Positions 52,027 to 59,882 of a stretch of DNA of 64,000 bases are shown piece by piece. Position 1 is the first letter of the stretch, and the number at the start of each line of letters is the position of its first letter. A model generated the notes under the pieces. It made no database searches, was not told the DNA's origin, and saw only the letters and a list, made by a program, of their open reading frames with translations. A program made the position numbers and the translations under genes. Source of the DNA: an uncultured Clostridia bacterium (lineage in GTDB: Bacteria; Bacillota; Clostridia; Lachnospirales; CAG-274); the NCBI GenBank assembly GCA_947630475.1, contig CANRHR010000004.1, forward strand, positions 1 to 64,000, read 5' to 3'.

Positions 52027-52887
52027 CTAAGCTGCATTTTTGGGATTACGTTTTAAAAACATGGCAACAGAAACGGCAATTATTATTATATAGCCTAATA
52101 TGCTTAATAAATCGGGTATTTGCCCAAAAAGGAAAAAGCCCATAATGGCGGCAAATATAACCTGAGAATAATCGTATACGGATATTTCTTTTGCAGGAGC
52201 GTTTGAGTATGCAGCCGTAACGGAAAACTGCCCTCCCGAAGCGGACAGACCCGCCAAGAGCAAAAAGCCGAGCTGCTTTAGGCTCATCGGATGGAAATTA
52301 AATATTAGATAAGGCAGTGTTATAAGGCAGGAAAATGCCGAGAAAAAGAACACAATAAAAGGTCCCTTTTCGCCCCTTGAAGAAAGAATCCTTACAACAG
52401 TATATGCGCAGCCTGCCCCCATTGCGCCGCCTACGCCTATCAGGGCAGGCTTTATATCCAGGCTGAAGCCGGGCTTTATTATAAACAGACAGCCGATGAA
52501 TGCAATTATAACAGAGAATGTCTGAAATATCGATATTTTTTCTTTAAGCATAAATAAAGAAAATATTATCGCAAAAAATGGAGAAAGCTTGTTAAGCATT
52601 GATGCATCGGAAAGAAGAAGATGATCCACTGCATAATAATTGCCCAATATTCCAATCGTGCCGGTAAGAGAACGAAGTATAAAAAATTTAAGATTTTCTT
52701 TTTTAAATTGAAAGCCTATATCGGCTTTTTTTAATATAAAAACTGCCATAAAAAGCGCTATAAGGTTTCTGAAGAAAGATTTTTGAATTGACGGCAAATC
52801 CCCCGAGAGCTTAACGAAAGTATTCATAAGCGCAAAGCAAAACGCCGCACATATTATAAATATTATTGCTTTGTTCTTTTTTTTCAT
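52027..52887 (-). CDS. EamA-family (DMT superfamily) transporter
   Basis: This 286-residue protein has ten predicted membrane helices in two EamA repeats (about 8-135 and 150-280). Family features are the N-terminal FCFALMNTFVKL, the first-repeat end FSVIIAFIGCLFIIKPG and the second-repeat QVIFAAIMGFFLFGQIPDLLSILGYIIII. Substrates in the family range from amino acids to nucleotide sugars; none can be assigned here. It is transcribed alone on the minus strand, convergent with pepT, and no clear ribosome site is seen (the start follows AAGTGGTATATT). Confidence 0.88.
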   Translation of the reverse strand: MKKKNKAIIFIICAAFCFALMNTFVKLSGDLPSIQKSFFRNLIALFMAVFILKKADIGFQFKKENLKFFILRSLTGTIGILGNYYAVDHLLLSDASMLNKLSPFFAIIFSLFMLKEKISIFQTFSVIIAFIGCLFIIKPGFSLDIKPALIGVGGAMGAGCAYTVVRILSSRGEKGPFIVFFFSAFSCLITLPYLIFNFHPMSLKQLGFLLLAGLSASGGQFSVTAAYSNAPAKEISVYDYSQVIFAAIMGFFLFGQIPDLLSILGYIIIIAVSVAMFLKRNPKNAA

Positions 52888-52920
52888 AATATACCACTTA
52901 CAATTAAAAATTTTGAGATT

Positions 52921-52978
52921 TTATCGATAGGCAAAAACCGTCGTTAGTACACATCATAAGCTGAGTACGAATATCATT
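52921..52978 (+). repeat. Repeat family 2, decayed copy C
   Basis: It starts TTATCGA and ends ATAAGCTGAGTACGAATATC, matching both ends of copies A and B, but the central hairpin is lost. Confidence 0.5.
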
Positions 52979-53068
52979 GACATTAAGCCTAAAACAACTA
53001 ATATAATTTTATTATAAATTTTTATATATGTAAATGTAAAATTTTAAAAATTATCTCAGAATATTTCT

Positions 53069-53108
53069 GAGTGTTTAAAAAGTTTAAGCGGACTTTTTCG
53101 AGAACGAA
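53069..53108 (-). repeat. Remnant of the interspersed repeat (end hairpin)
   Basis: GAGTGTTTAAAAAGTTTAAG continues into CGGACTTTTTCGAGAA: the terminal AGTGTCGAAAAAGTCC hairpin of the 180-bp family with a few changes. The rest of the element is not recognisable. Confidence 0.55.
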
Positions 53109-53125
53109 TATTATTAACCGTAACC

Positions 53126-53163
53126 AACCAAATAAGCCCCTGCGTCATATGCCGGGACTTCTT
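53126..53163 (-). terminator. Terminator after the unknown minus-strand pair
   Basis: The minus strand reads AAGTCCC, a loop of about 13 bases, GGGGCTTATTT, roughly 30 bp past the stop at 53194. Confidence 0.5.
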
Positions 53164-53193
53164 CAGTCGGTTAAAACAGATATAAATATTTTT

Positions 53194-53472
53194 TTAAAAG
53201 CCTTTCTTTATTAATTGAAGAACAGTTGTAAATTTTCTTCTTTCTTCATCATTTAAAAGTGATGAAACAGCTTCAAAAATCGCTTTTTTTTCGGTTTCGT
53301 TTAAAGGCTTTCCCCTGCTTAGCTCTGAGTTAAGCTTTATAAGCTCCGGCAGCAGCTGCTCGGCTTTTTTCCCTTTTGAGTTGTTTATAAATCTTTTTAG
53401 GCTTTCTTTTTTTTCTTCTCCCAGCACATCAAATGCACTGTTTTCAAAAATTTTGTCAAATCTCTGCTCCAT
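53194..53472 (-). CDS. Hypothetical small helical protein
   Basis: I do not recognise this 92-residue charged protein (MEQRFDKIFENSAFDVLGEEKKESLKRF...). It is predicted all-helical, with no signal peptide or membrane segment. Its start overlaps the end of the upstream hypothetical gene by 17 bases, so the two are translationally coupled and probably act together. No function is proposed. Confidence 0.65.
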   Translation of the reverse strand: MEQRFDKIFENSAFDVLGEEKKESLKRFINNSKGKKAEQLLPELIKLNSELSRGKPLNETEKKAIFEAVSSLLNDEERRKFTTVLQLIKKGF

Positions 53473-53998
53473 CAGCCTGCTCCTCCAATCTCAGCTTTGA
53501 TATTATATCCTTGATATCCATAAATCTTACAAGCATATCTATGTAATATTGATTTTTTTTGTCAAGCTCTGTTTTCATAGCTAAAAGCATATCTTTCTGC
53601 CAGCCTTCCTTTTTGCCGGTGTTCATAGCGGCGGCAGTATTTTTATAGCTCTTAATTAAGTTATCAAGCTCAATAATTTTAATCATAATGCCTATATTCT
53701 TTTGATATTCAAAATCAAGATATGGTATGGCGGCTTTAATTGTTCTTATGGCGGGGGTTTGAAGATCCTGTTCAACCTCTTGAGCTGTTTCTTTTTTTTC
53801 TTCCAGAGCGGCAATATTTTTATTTTCAGGCTCAAACTCTTTGTTAAGCTTATTTATTTCGCTCATTATTTTTACAAGTTTAACAATTCGCATTGTTTGA
53901 TCAAAATTATTTAAATCTTCACTTTTGTTTTCAGCCTGAACACTGTCTACCGCTTCCGAAATGGTTTTTGCCTTTTCCAACATCTGCGTAATATCCAT
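53456..53998 (-). CDS. Hypothetical helical protein
   Basis: I do not recognise this 180-residue protein. It is helical and charged, with the pattern MDITQMLEKAKTISEAVDSVQ, an acidic low-complexity stretch (about 55-75) and a second helical part (about 80-175). There are no cysteines, signal peptide or membrane helix. GGAGG lies upstream of the ATG. It is the first gene of a two-gene minus-strand unit with the 92-residue protein. Confidence 0.65.
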   Translation of the reverse strand: MDITQMLEKAKTISEAVDSVQAENKSEDLNNFDQTMRIVKLVKIMSEINKLNKEFEPENKNIAALEEKKETAQEVEQDLQTPAIRTIKAAIPYLDFEYQKNIGIMIKIIELDNLIKSYKNTAAAMNTGKKEGWQKDMLLAMKTELDKKNQYYIDMLVRFMDIKDIISKLRLEEQADGAEI

Positions 53999-54212
53999 TT
54001 TTCCTCCATAAAAATTATTCTAAAAAAAATATATTCAAAAAATTGTATTATATGCTATCCAAAAAATTCTTTAAAAAATATATTTGGCTAAAAGCTCATA
54101 CTGTCAATAAAGCTTGCGTGTAATATATTATGTATGTTAGAATAAAATAAAAATATCCATATTAATATGGCAAAGCTTAATTATAAATTAATTTATGAAA
54201 GGAAGTATTAAA

Positions 54213-54776
54213 ATGTCAAAACAAATTTGGAAGCCGGGTACAATGCTTTATCCGATTCCTGCCGTTATGGTATCATGCGGCAGCCTTGATGCAGAGAAAA
54301 ACATAATAACAATAGCTTGGACCGGCACAATAAATTCCGATCCGCCTATGACTTATATTTCAGTGCGTCCGGAACGTCATTCTTATAAAATAATAAAAGA
54401 AAAAAAGGAATTTGTTATAAATGTGGTTACGGAAGAATTGGCATATGCCACAGATTTCTGCGGAGTACGCTCCGGCAAGGATATTGATAAATTTGAGCTT
54501 ATGAACTTGACAGCCGAAAAAGCAAGCGTTGTCAGTTGTCCGATTATTGCTCAAAGTCCTATTAATATCGAATGTAGGGTTAAAGATATAATACCTCTTG
54601 GCAGCCACGATATGTTTTTGGCAGAAATAGTCGGCGTTATGGCTGATGAAAAATATATGGATGAAAACGGACGTTTTAACTTTGAAAAAAGCCGCCCTGT
54701 ATGCTACTCCCACGGCGAGTATTACGGCCTTGGAAAATATATAGGAAAATTCGGTTATTCCGTTAAGAAAAAATAA
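54213..54776 (+). CDS. Flavin reductase-like (FMN-binding split barrel) protein
   Basis: This 187-residue protein of the flavin reductase/flavoredoxin family has the FMN-binding segment NIITIAWTGTINSDPPMTYISVRPERHSYKIIKEKKEFVINV and the C-terminal YGLGKYIGKFGYSVKKK typical of the clostridial subgroup. Such proteins bind FMN and move electrons in the cytoplasm; the physiological partner is unknown. The ATG at 54213 is preceded by AAAGGAAG; the frame opens 18 bases earlier. A hairpin (54791-54812) and repeat copy 4 follow. Confidence 0.87.
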   Translation: MSKQIWKPGTMLYPIPAVMVSCGSLDAEKNIITIAWTGTINSDPPMTYISVRPERHSYKIIKEKKEFVINVVTEELAYATDFCGVRSGKDIDKFELMNLTAEKASVVSCPIIAQSPINIECRVKDIIPLGSHDMFLAEIVGVMADEKYMDENGRFNFEKSRPVCYSHGEYYGLGKYIGKFGYSVKKK

Positions 54777-54790
54777 GCAGATAAATAAGC

Positions 54791-55021
54791 GCCTAAGATA
54801 TCTTCTAGGCGCAGACTGTTAATAAACCCTATTTTAACGAAGCAACTTAAAGCGTCGCAGACTTTTAATCCGCAGCAGGAATTCATTTCCTGCGAGGAAA
54901 AAGGTGAGTTTCAAGGGATTTTTAATCCCGATGGAACGAACCTTTTATACCTCTGTTTCCCTTCGAAAAAGTCCACTTAGGACTTTTTCGACACTTAAAG
55001 CCTAAGATATCTTCTAGGCGC
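54791..55021 (+). repeat. Interspersed repeat copy 4 with flanking duplicated hairpins
   Basis: The core, 54813-54999, starts AGACTGTTAATAAACC and ends with the TCGAAAAAGTCC-type hairpin and CACTTAAA. It is bounded by identical 22-bp copies of a palindrome containing GCCTAAGATATCTTCTAGGC, at 54791-54812 and 55000-55021. The arrangement equals that of copy 1, but the flanking palindrome is different. The hairpins could serve as terminators for the flavin reductase gene and, on the other strand, for the DUF4026 gene. Confidence 0.85.
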
Positions 55022-55037
55022 TTATTTTTCCGGCGTT

Positions 55038-56327
55038 TTACGGCGCTATATTTATAATGCCCTCAACCAATGTATAACAGCTGTCGGGCGTTATTTCATT
55101 GCCTTTATAAAACATTTTCCAATCCGAAATATCCTCTTTATTAACCTCTATATTATCTCCTGCATGGATACCGGCTATATAAAAAGGCTCTTGGATTAGG
55201 CGGCAAGAGAGCTTTTCGCCGTTAATTTCACTTACATTAAGCCAGATATGCTCATATCTGCCTCCCGCAAGCATAATTTTATTTTCGTCAACCTTTAGCC
55301 TTGCCTTTACCGATGCTTCAACTTCATTGCTTATGTTAAAATATTTTTCCAAAAAATTATATCTTTCGCCTGCCAAAACAGACATTCTTTTGGTTTCTTC
55401 ATTTGTTCTCATAACAAGAGGATTATTAAAAAAATTATCGTCCAAATCCGATATCTTAACGGGAGTATTTTTTTTATAATAGGATTTATTGGGATAATTA
55501 AATATCAATGCAGAGTTTTTATCATGAAAATGTTTTCTGTTTTTGCCGGAACCGAGAATATTTTTTTCATACATTTTAATACCCTTTTTATAGCTGAGCC
55601 ATGTATTTACAATAACTTCGCCGCTAGGAAGAGAGGCTACAAAAATAGGCTCAAGCTCATTGGGAAGGTTATTGTTTGATATAACGGATATTGCCATCTC
55701 GTTTAGCATATCACTGTGAGATATATAATTTTTCTTTGAGCTTGCCAAAATTTCAAGCTCTAAAAAGCCGCATCTTTTAAGGCCATGGGTATGAAGCCAT
55801 ACATTTTTGTTGTCGCTGACCGCCTGTATAGAATATATATAAGTAAGCGAAGGAGCAGCGCTTGATTCACAAGCCATATTTGCCCAAATGGGCGAATATA
55901 TTTTTTCGGCGGAAAAATCTATTATTCCGGCGCTGTCAGGCGCAATGCAGTTTAACACCTTAAGCTGAAGAAAATAGCTTTTGACAGGGCTGCTGCCAAA
56001 AATCATAGAGGTCATTACCCCGAGAGGGGCTTTTCTTAAGGCGTCGATATTTTTTTGTGAAATACAGTGGGTTAAATTAAAAAAATTTTGGTTAATATTA
56101 AAATTTTCAATGCAAAAGCTTATATTGTATTCATCGCCGTCATATTTAATTTTTATGCCGGGCTGCTTTTTTTTCTCATTGAAATAAAAATAAACTTTGT
56201 CAAATTCTTTGGAATTTTTAAGATTATAGTAAATAAATTCGGGATTTATAATATTTTCAACATTTATAGGAACAACCATCATAAGCGAAGGCTGTTTTTT
56301 TATTGTTCCCTTTACAAATTCCGCCAT
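55038..56327 (-). CDS. DUF4026/DUF2314-type protein
   Basis: This 429-residue cytoplasmic protein has an N-terminal region resembling DUF4026 (about 1-330). Its C-terminal part (about 335-425: NFLEKYFN...MLAGGRYEHIWLNVSEINGEKLSCRLIQEPFYIAGIHAGDNIEVNKEDISDWKMF) resembles DUF2314, a small domain seen in YegJ-like proteins. No catalytic motif is evident. GGAGG precedes the ATG. It is followed on the plus side by repeat copy 4. The role is unknown. Confidence 0.75.
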   Translation of the reverse strand: MAEFVKGTIKKQPSLMMVVPINVENIINPEFIYYNLKNSKEFDKVYFYFNEKKKQPGIKIKYDGDEYNISFCIENFNINQNFFNLTHCISQKNIDALRKAPLGVMTSMIFGSSPVKSYFLQLKVLNCIAPDSAGIIDFSAEKIYSPIWANMACESSAAPSLTYIYSIQAVSDNKNVWLHTHGLKRCGFLELEILASSKKNYISHSDMLNEMAISVISNNNLPNELEPIFVASLPSGEVIVNTWLSYKKGIKMYEKNILGSGKNRKHFHDKNSALIFNYPNKSYYKKNTPVKISDLDDNFFNNPLVMRTNEETKRMSVLAGERYNFLEKYFNISNEVEASVKARLKVDENKIMLAGGRYEHIWLNVSEINGEKLSCRLIQEPFYIAGIHAGDNIEVNKEDISDWKMFYKGNEITPDSCYTLVEGIINIAP

Positions 56328-56344
56328 AAAACATTCCTCCGAAG

Positions 56345-56656
56345 CTACATAACTATATCAAAATTCCAATCTATTATTCCGCCAAAGTCAAAAATATTTG
56401 TATAGCCCAGCTTTAAAAGTTTTTTGCAGGCGGCAAGGCTTCTTTTGCCGCTTCTGCAGTAAACAAGAATTTTTTTATCTTTTTCACCGATAACATTTTC
56501 AGCATCTTTTTCTATATCATCCACGGGAATGACAATTGCATTGTCTATATGGCCTTCGTCAAATTCTTCCTGAGTTCTTACATCAAGTATAATTATATCT
56601 TCATGAGAATCCATCATCTTTTTTGCTTCAACACAGCTTATTTTTTTGTAACTCAT
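56345..56656 (-). CDS. Rhodanese-like domain protein
   Basis: This 103-residue single rhodanese domain has the N-terminal IILDVRTQEEFDEGHIDNAIVIP and the active-site loop VYCRSGKRSLAACKKL with the catalytic Cys. It should transfer sulfane sulfur; the acceptor is unknown. GGAGG precedes the ATG. It starts one base after the stop of exonuclease III and lies 17 bp upstream of the DUF4026 gene, so all three may be cotranscribed. Confidence 0.92.
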   Translation of the reverse strand: MSYKKISCVEAKKMMDSHEDIIILDVRTQEEFDEGHIDNAIVIPVDDIEKDAENVIGEKDKKILVYCRSGKRSLAACKKLLKLGYTNIFDFGGIIDWNFDIVM

Positions 56657-56657
56657 A

Positions 56658-57419
56658 TTATTCCTCCAAATTTATTTCAAGCTCTACGGGGCAGTGATCG
56701 GAACCGAAAATATCGGTGTGAATTTTAGCGTCATTAAGCTTGTCCTTAAGAATTTCAGATACTATAAAATAATCTATACGCCAGCCGGCGTTTTTTTCTC
56801 TTGCCTTAAAACGATAGCTCCACCAAGAGTATATCCCTTCTGTATCGGGATAAAAATAACGAAAGGTATCTATAAAGCCATTATTAAGAAGTATAGAAAA
56901 TTTTTCTCTTTCTTCATCCGTAAAGCCTGCGCTTTTATGATTTGTTTTTGGGTTTTTAAGATCTATCTCGTTATGGGCAACGTTTAAATCACCGCATAAT
57001 ATGACCGGCTTTTTAAGCTCAAGCCCCTTAAGATAAGAAAGCATATCGTCTTCCCATCGCATACGATAGGCAAGCCTTGCGCCCTCGCTTTGAGAGTTGG
57101 GTACATATGCCGTAACATGATAAAATGAATCAAATTCAAGAGTTATTACTCTTCCCTCGTGATCATGTTCGTCAACGCCAATGCCATAGAAAATGTTTAA
57201 AGGCTCTTTTTTTGTAAATACGGCTACGCCTGAATAGCCTTTTTTTTCGGCATAATTCCAATATTGTTGATAGCCGTCAAAATTAAGCTCTATCTGTCCT
57301 TTTTGAAGCTTTGTTTCCTGAATGGAAAAAATATCGGCGTCTATTTTTTTGAAAAAATCCTCAAAGCCTTTGCCGACACAGGCTCTAAGACCATTTACAT
57401 TCCAAGATATCATTTTCAT
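56658..57419 (-). CDS. xth: Exodeoxyribonuclease III (Xth/ExoA family AP endonuclease)
   Basis: This repair nuclease acts at abasic sites and on 3' ends. The 253-residue protein has the family motifs SWNVNGLRA (Asn-7), SIQETKLQ (metal-binding Glu), GDLNVAHNEIDL, the GFTDEER and WWSYRF motifs, WRIDYFIVS and SDHCPVELEI with the catalytic Asp-His. The length is normal. Repeat family 2 copy B lies upstream. No clear promoter was found; the ribosome site (AGGGTGATA) is fair. Confidence 0.95.
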   Translation of the reverse strand: MKMISWNVNGLRACVGKGFEDFFKKIDADIFSIQETKLQKGQIELNFDGYQQYWNYAEKKGYSGVAVFTKKEPLNIFYGIGVDEHDHEGRVITLEFDSFYHVTAYVPNSQSEGARLAYRMRWEDDMLSYLKGLELKKPVILCGDLNVAHNEIDLKNPKTNHKSAGFTDEEREKFSILLNNGFIDTFRYFYPDTEGIYSWWSYRFKAREKNAGWRIDYFIVSEILKDKLNDAKIHTDIFGSDHCPVELEINLEE

Positions 57420-57478
57420 ATTATCACCCTAAAATTTATTAAAGCTTGTTTTCACCTTTGGCATATTTTTTTGTCAAG

Positions 57479-57563
57479 GATATTCGTATTCCGCTTACGC
57501 TATATACTCATAAGACGGCTGAAGTATCCGCCGCCTAAGAGGCGGGGTCTTACTCAGTTGATA
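57479..57563 (-). repeat. Repeat family 2, copy B, overlapping the end of ade
   Basis: On the minus strand it reads TTATCAACTGAGTAAGACC, a hairpin CCCCGCC, TCTT, AGGCGGCGG, then TGAGTATATAGCGTAAGC and ends GAATATC. It matches copy A (12155-12231) over its length apart from about ten extra bases. Its first bases form the final codons and the TGA of the adenine deaminase gene. The hairpin could act as its terminator. Confidence 0.78.
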
Positions 57564-59218
57564 AATTCAAATTTAACAACGTCAAATAAGCCGTTATCGG
57601 TTATTCTTATTTCCGGAATAACAGGAAGAGGAAGGAAGGCAAGGCTCATAAACGGATCAAGCTCGCTGTTTATTCCAAGCCCCAGAGCAGCTTTATGAAG
57701 CCTGTCGTGAGATTCGAGCACCTCGGAATAACTTTTATCTGACATAAGGCCGCCTATTTCAAGCTCAAGATATTCTATAAGCTCGGAATTTTTTACAATG
57801 CTTATTCCTCCGTTTTTCCCGAGAGCTTCTACAGCCTTAAGCATATCGGCGTCATTATCGCCTATAACTATTATATTGTGAGAATCATGACCTATTGTTG
57901 AAGCTACAGCGCCATTTTTAATATTATAATTTACAACATAGCCTATGCCGATATTGTTTTTGGCGTTATGCCTTTCAATAACGCAAACCTTTGATGTATC
58001 TTCGCCTATTTCGGCTTTTACTTTTTTGGTTATAAGGCTGTGAGGGATTATTTTTATTGCATCAACAATATCCCCTTTTGAGAAGCTGTCTTTAAAGCTG
58101 TTTATATCAAGCTCTATTCTTTTTACGGAATTTTTAACCGTTTGGCTGACATCTGCATTAATTTCGGCTTTAAATAGGGGCTTTCCGTTTTCAGCTTCAA
58201 TTTTTCCGTTTTTAATTACCGTTTTTATATTCATATCTTCAAAATTATCTATAATGATAATATCGGCAAAATATCCCGGCGCAATTGCCCCAATGCCCTT
58301 AAGATGATAGCAGCGGGCAGGGTTTGTGCTTGCCATCATAACGGCAAATATAGGTTCCAAGCCGTTTTCAACAGCTTTTTTTACACAATGGTCAATTGTG
58401 CCCTCTCTTAGGATATCGCCCAAATATCTGTCATCACTGCAAAACATACATCTGTCATAATTTCTTTCATTAACAAAAGGAAGCAAATCCGAAAGGTTTT
58501 TTGAGCAGGTGCCTTCTCTTAGCTGGATATACATTCCCTTTGAAAGCTTTTCAAGCATCTCTTTTCCGCTGCTGCATTCATGGTCTGTGGATATATTGCC
58601 CATAATATATGCATTTAAACCCTTTGAGCTTAAAAGAGGAGCGTGACCGTCTGCAAAATCTGCGCAGGAAAGCTTTTTAATAACCTCTTCATCACAGCTT
58701 AAAACACCCGGATAATTCATCATCTCGCCAAGGCCTATAGAACCTGTTTTTTCAATAAGCCTTTTTACATCGGCGCTTGTTAATACGGCGCCGGAATTTT
58801 CAAAGCTTGCGGCGGGAACGCATGACGGAATCATAAAATGTATATCCAAAGGAGAAAGTTTGCCGCTTTCTGTCATAAATTCTATCCCGGCTTCGCCGCA
58901 TACGTTTGCAATCTCGTGAGGATCGGCAATAATTGTTGTTATGCCTTTAGGCATGATTAATTTTGCATACTCACAGGGGCTTACCATGCTTGATTCTATG
59001 TGAAGATGAGAATCAATAAAGCCCGGGCATAAATATCCGCCTTTGGCATCAATAGTTTTTTTGGCTTGATATTGCTCGCCTATGCCTATTATTTTATCCT
59101 TAAAAACGGCAACGCTGCCATCGACAAATTTTTTTGAAAAAACATCGGCATATTTACAGTTTTTAATTAAAATATCTGCTTGTATTTCTCCCTTTGCGGC
59201 TTTAATATATTCTTTCAC
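57554..59218 (-). CDS. ade: Adenine deaminase
   Basis: Adenine deaminase converts adenine to hypoxanthine in purine salvage. The 554-residue amidohydrolase has metal-binding DSHLHIESSM, DPHEIANVCG, the FCSDDRYLGDIL segment with the catalytic Asp, and NPARCYHLKGIGAIAPGYFADI. The C-terminal GHDSHNIIVIGDND is typical of the Ade family. The start is a GTG at 59218 preceded by AAAGGAGG; the ATG at 59248 lies upstream of that site and is not used. It stands alone on the minus strand. Its stop codon lies inside repeat family 2 copy B. Confidence 0.95.
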   Translation of the reverse strand: MKEYIKAAKGEIQADILIKNCKYADVFSKKFVDGSVAVFKDKIIGIGEQYQAKKTIDAKGGYLCPGFIDSHLHIESSMVSPCEYAKLIMPKGITTIIADPHEIANVCGEAGIEFMTESGKLSPLDIHFMIPSCVPAASFENSGAVLTSADVKRLIEKTGSIGLGEMMNYPGVLSCDEEVIKKLSCADFADGHAPLLSSKGLNAYIMGNISTDHECSSGKEMLEKLSKGMYIQLREGTCSKNLSDLLPFVNERNYDRCMFCSDDRYLGDILREGTIDHCVKKAVENGLEPIFAVMMASTNPARCYHLKGIGAIAPGYFADIIIIDNFEDMNIKTVIKNGKIEAENGKPLFKAEINADVSQTVKNSVKRIELDINSFKDSFSKGDIVDAIKIIPHSLITKKVKAEIGEDTSKVCVIERHNAKNNIGIGYVVNYNIKNGAVASTIGHDSHNIIVIGDNDADMLKAVEALGKNGGISIVKNSELIEYLELEIGGLMSDKSYSEVLESHDRLHKAALGLGINSELDPFMSLAFLPLPVIPEIRITDNGLFDVVKFEFIN

Positions 59219-59479
59219 GGTTTTATACCTCCTTTGATTTTTAATCACGGATAATTTATAAGAATTTATAAATAAGCAAAATTCCGGTTTTTTATGCGGT
59301 AAAAGCGCTTATAACAGCCGGCGGCTGAGCTTGGCGTTATTTTTATAATATATTATCATAATAATTAAATTTTATCAACTTTAAACAATACAGGCAAAAT
59401 CAATTTATAAAAAATTATTTGAGCCTTTAAGGCGTAAAGACTCATAAAAAGTTTTGGCAATAAAAATATTAAAAATTAC

Positions 59480-59508
59480 TTGATTTTATGTTTTTTTTGT
59501 GATAAAAT
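59480..59508 (+). promoter_or_regulatory. Sigma-A promoter of the aspS2-gatCAB leader
   Basis: TTGATT, 17-bp spacer, TAAAAT, immediately upstream of the T-box. The rest of 59219-59479 is AT-rich and shows no gene. Confidence 0.75.
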
Positions 59509-59519
59509 CCTATTACTTT

Positions 59520-59840
59520 AAAAGCTGAGATAAAGACAAGTAAACAGGAGAAACTTAACAGGGATTTGTATCCGCCCGACTGAGAGATGCAATTTTGACA
59601 CTCCTTTTGAAAGAACACTTTTGAGCTGACTTTTCGAAAAGCTTTTGCGCCGATTAGATTTGTTCCGTTTGGTATGCGTTACTGTACCGGTATTCAGAGA
59701 GGAAACGTATTTTTATTATGCATAATAATGACAATGGGGTCTTTGTATGATTTGTACGTTTCAAATTAGGTGGTACCGCGGATTATAAATAATTTCCGTC
59801 CTATTAAGTTATTTTTAAATAACCTGATAGGGCGTTTTTT
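59520..59840 (+). promoter_or_regulatory. T-box riboswitch upstream of aspS2-gatCAB (Asn-tRNA sensing)
   Basis: It is a full T-box leader: AAGTA and ACTGAGAGATGC of stem I, a candidate asparagine specifier AAC at 59614-59616 followed by A and CTTTTGAGC, and the classic T-box AATTAGGTGGTACCGCG near 59764-59780. It ends in a terminator stem (CCTAT...ATAGG) followed by TTTTTT at about 59840. The same codon-R-CTTT(T/G)GAGC arrangement is seen in the valS leader. An AAC specifier fits the downstream Asp-tRNA(Asn) pathway. A second overlapping specifier, as reported for a clostridial relative, was not assessed. Confidence 0.9.
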
Positions 59841-59882
59841 ATTGTTAAAGACAGTTTATGGCTTCAAAGCCGTTGATAATAG

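Larger units (their letters stand above)
52888..53193. other. 306-bp gap with decayed repeats and a terminator
   Basis: It holds a decayed copy of repeat family 2 (52921-52978), a remnant of the 180-bp family's end hairpin (53069-53108) and a terminator for the minus-strand gene to the right. No gene is seen. Confidence 0.6.

Noticed and set aside
51168-52037. 289-residue open frame antisense to pepT
   Set aside because: It is rich in Phe, Ile, Arg and Lys without domain motifs, lacks a ribosome site and lies opposite a clear PepT; a shadow frame.
52975-53010. Promoter TTGACA...TATAAT on the plus strand
   Set aside because: The spacer is 19 bp and no plus-strand gene or RNA follows before the terminator region.
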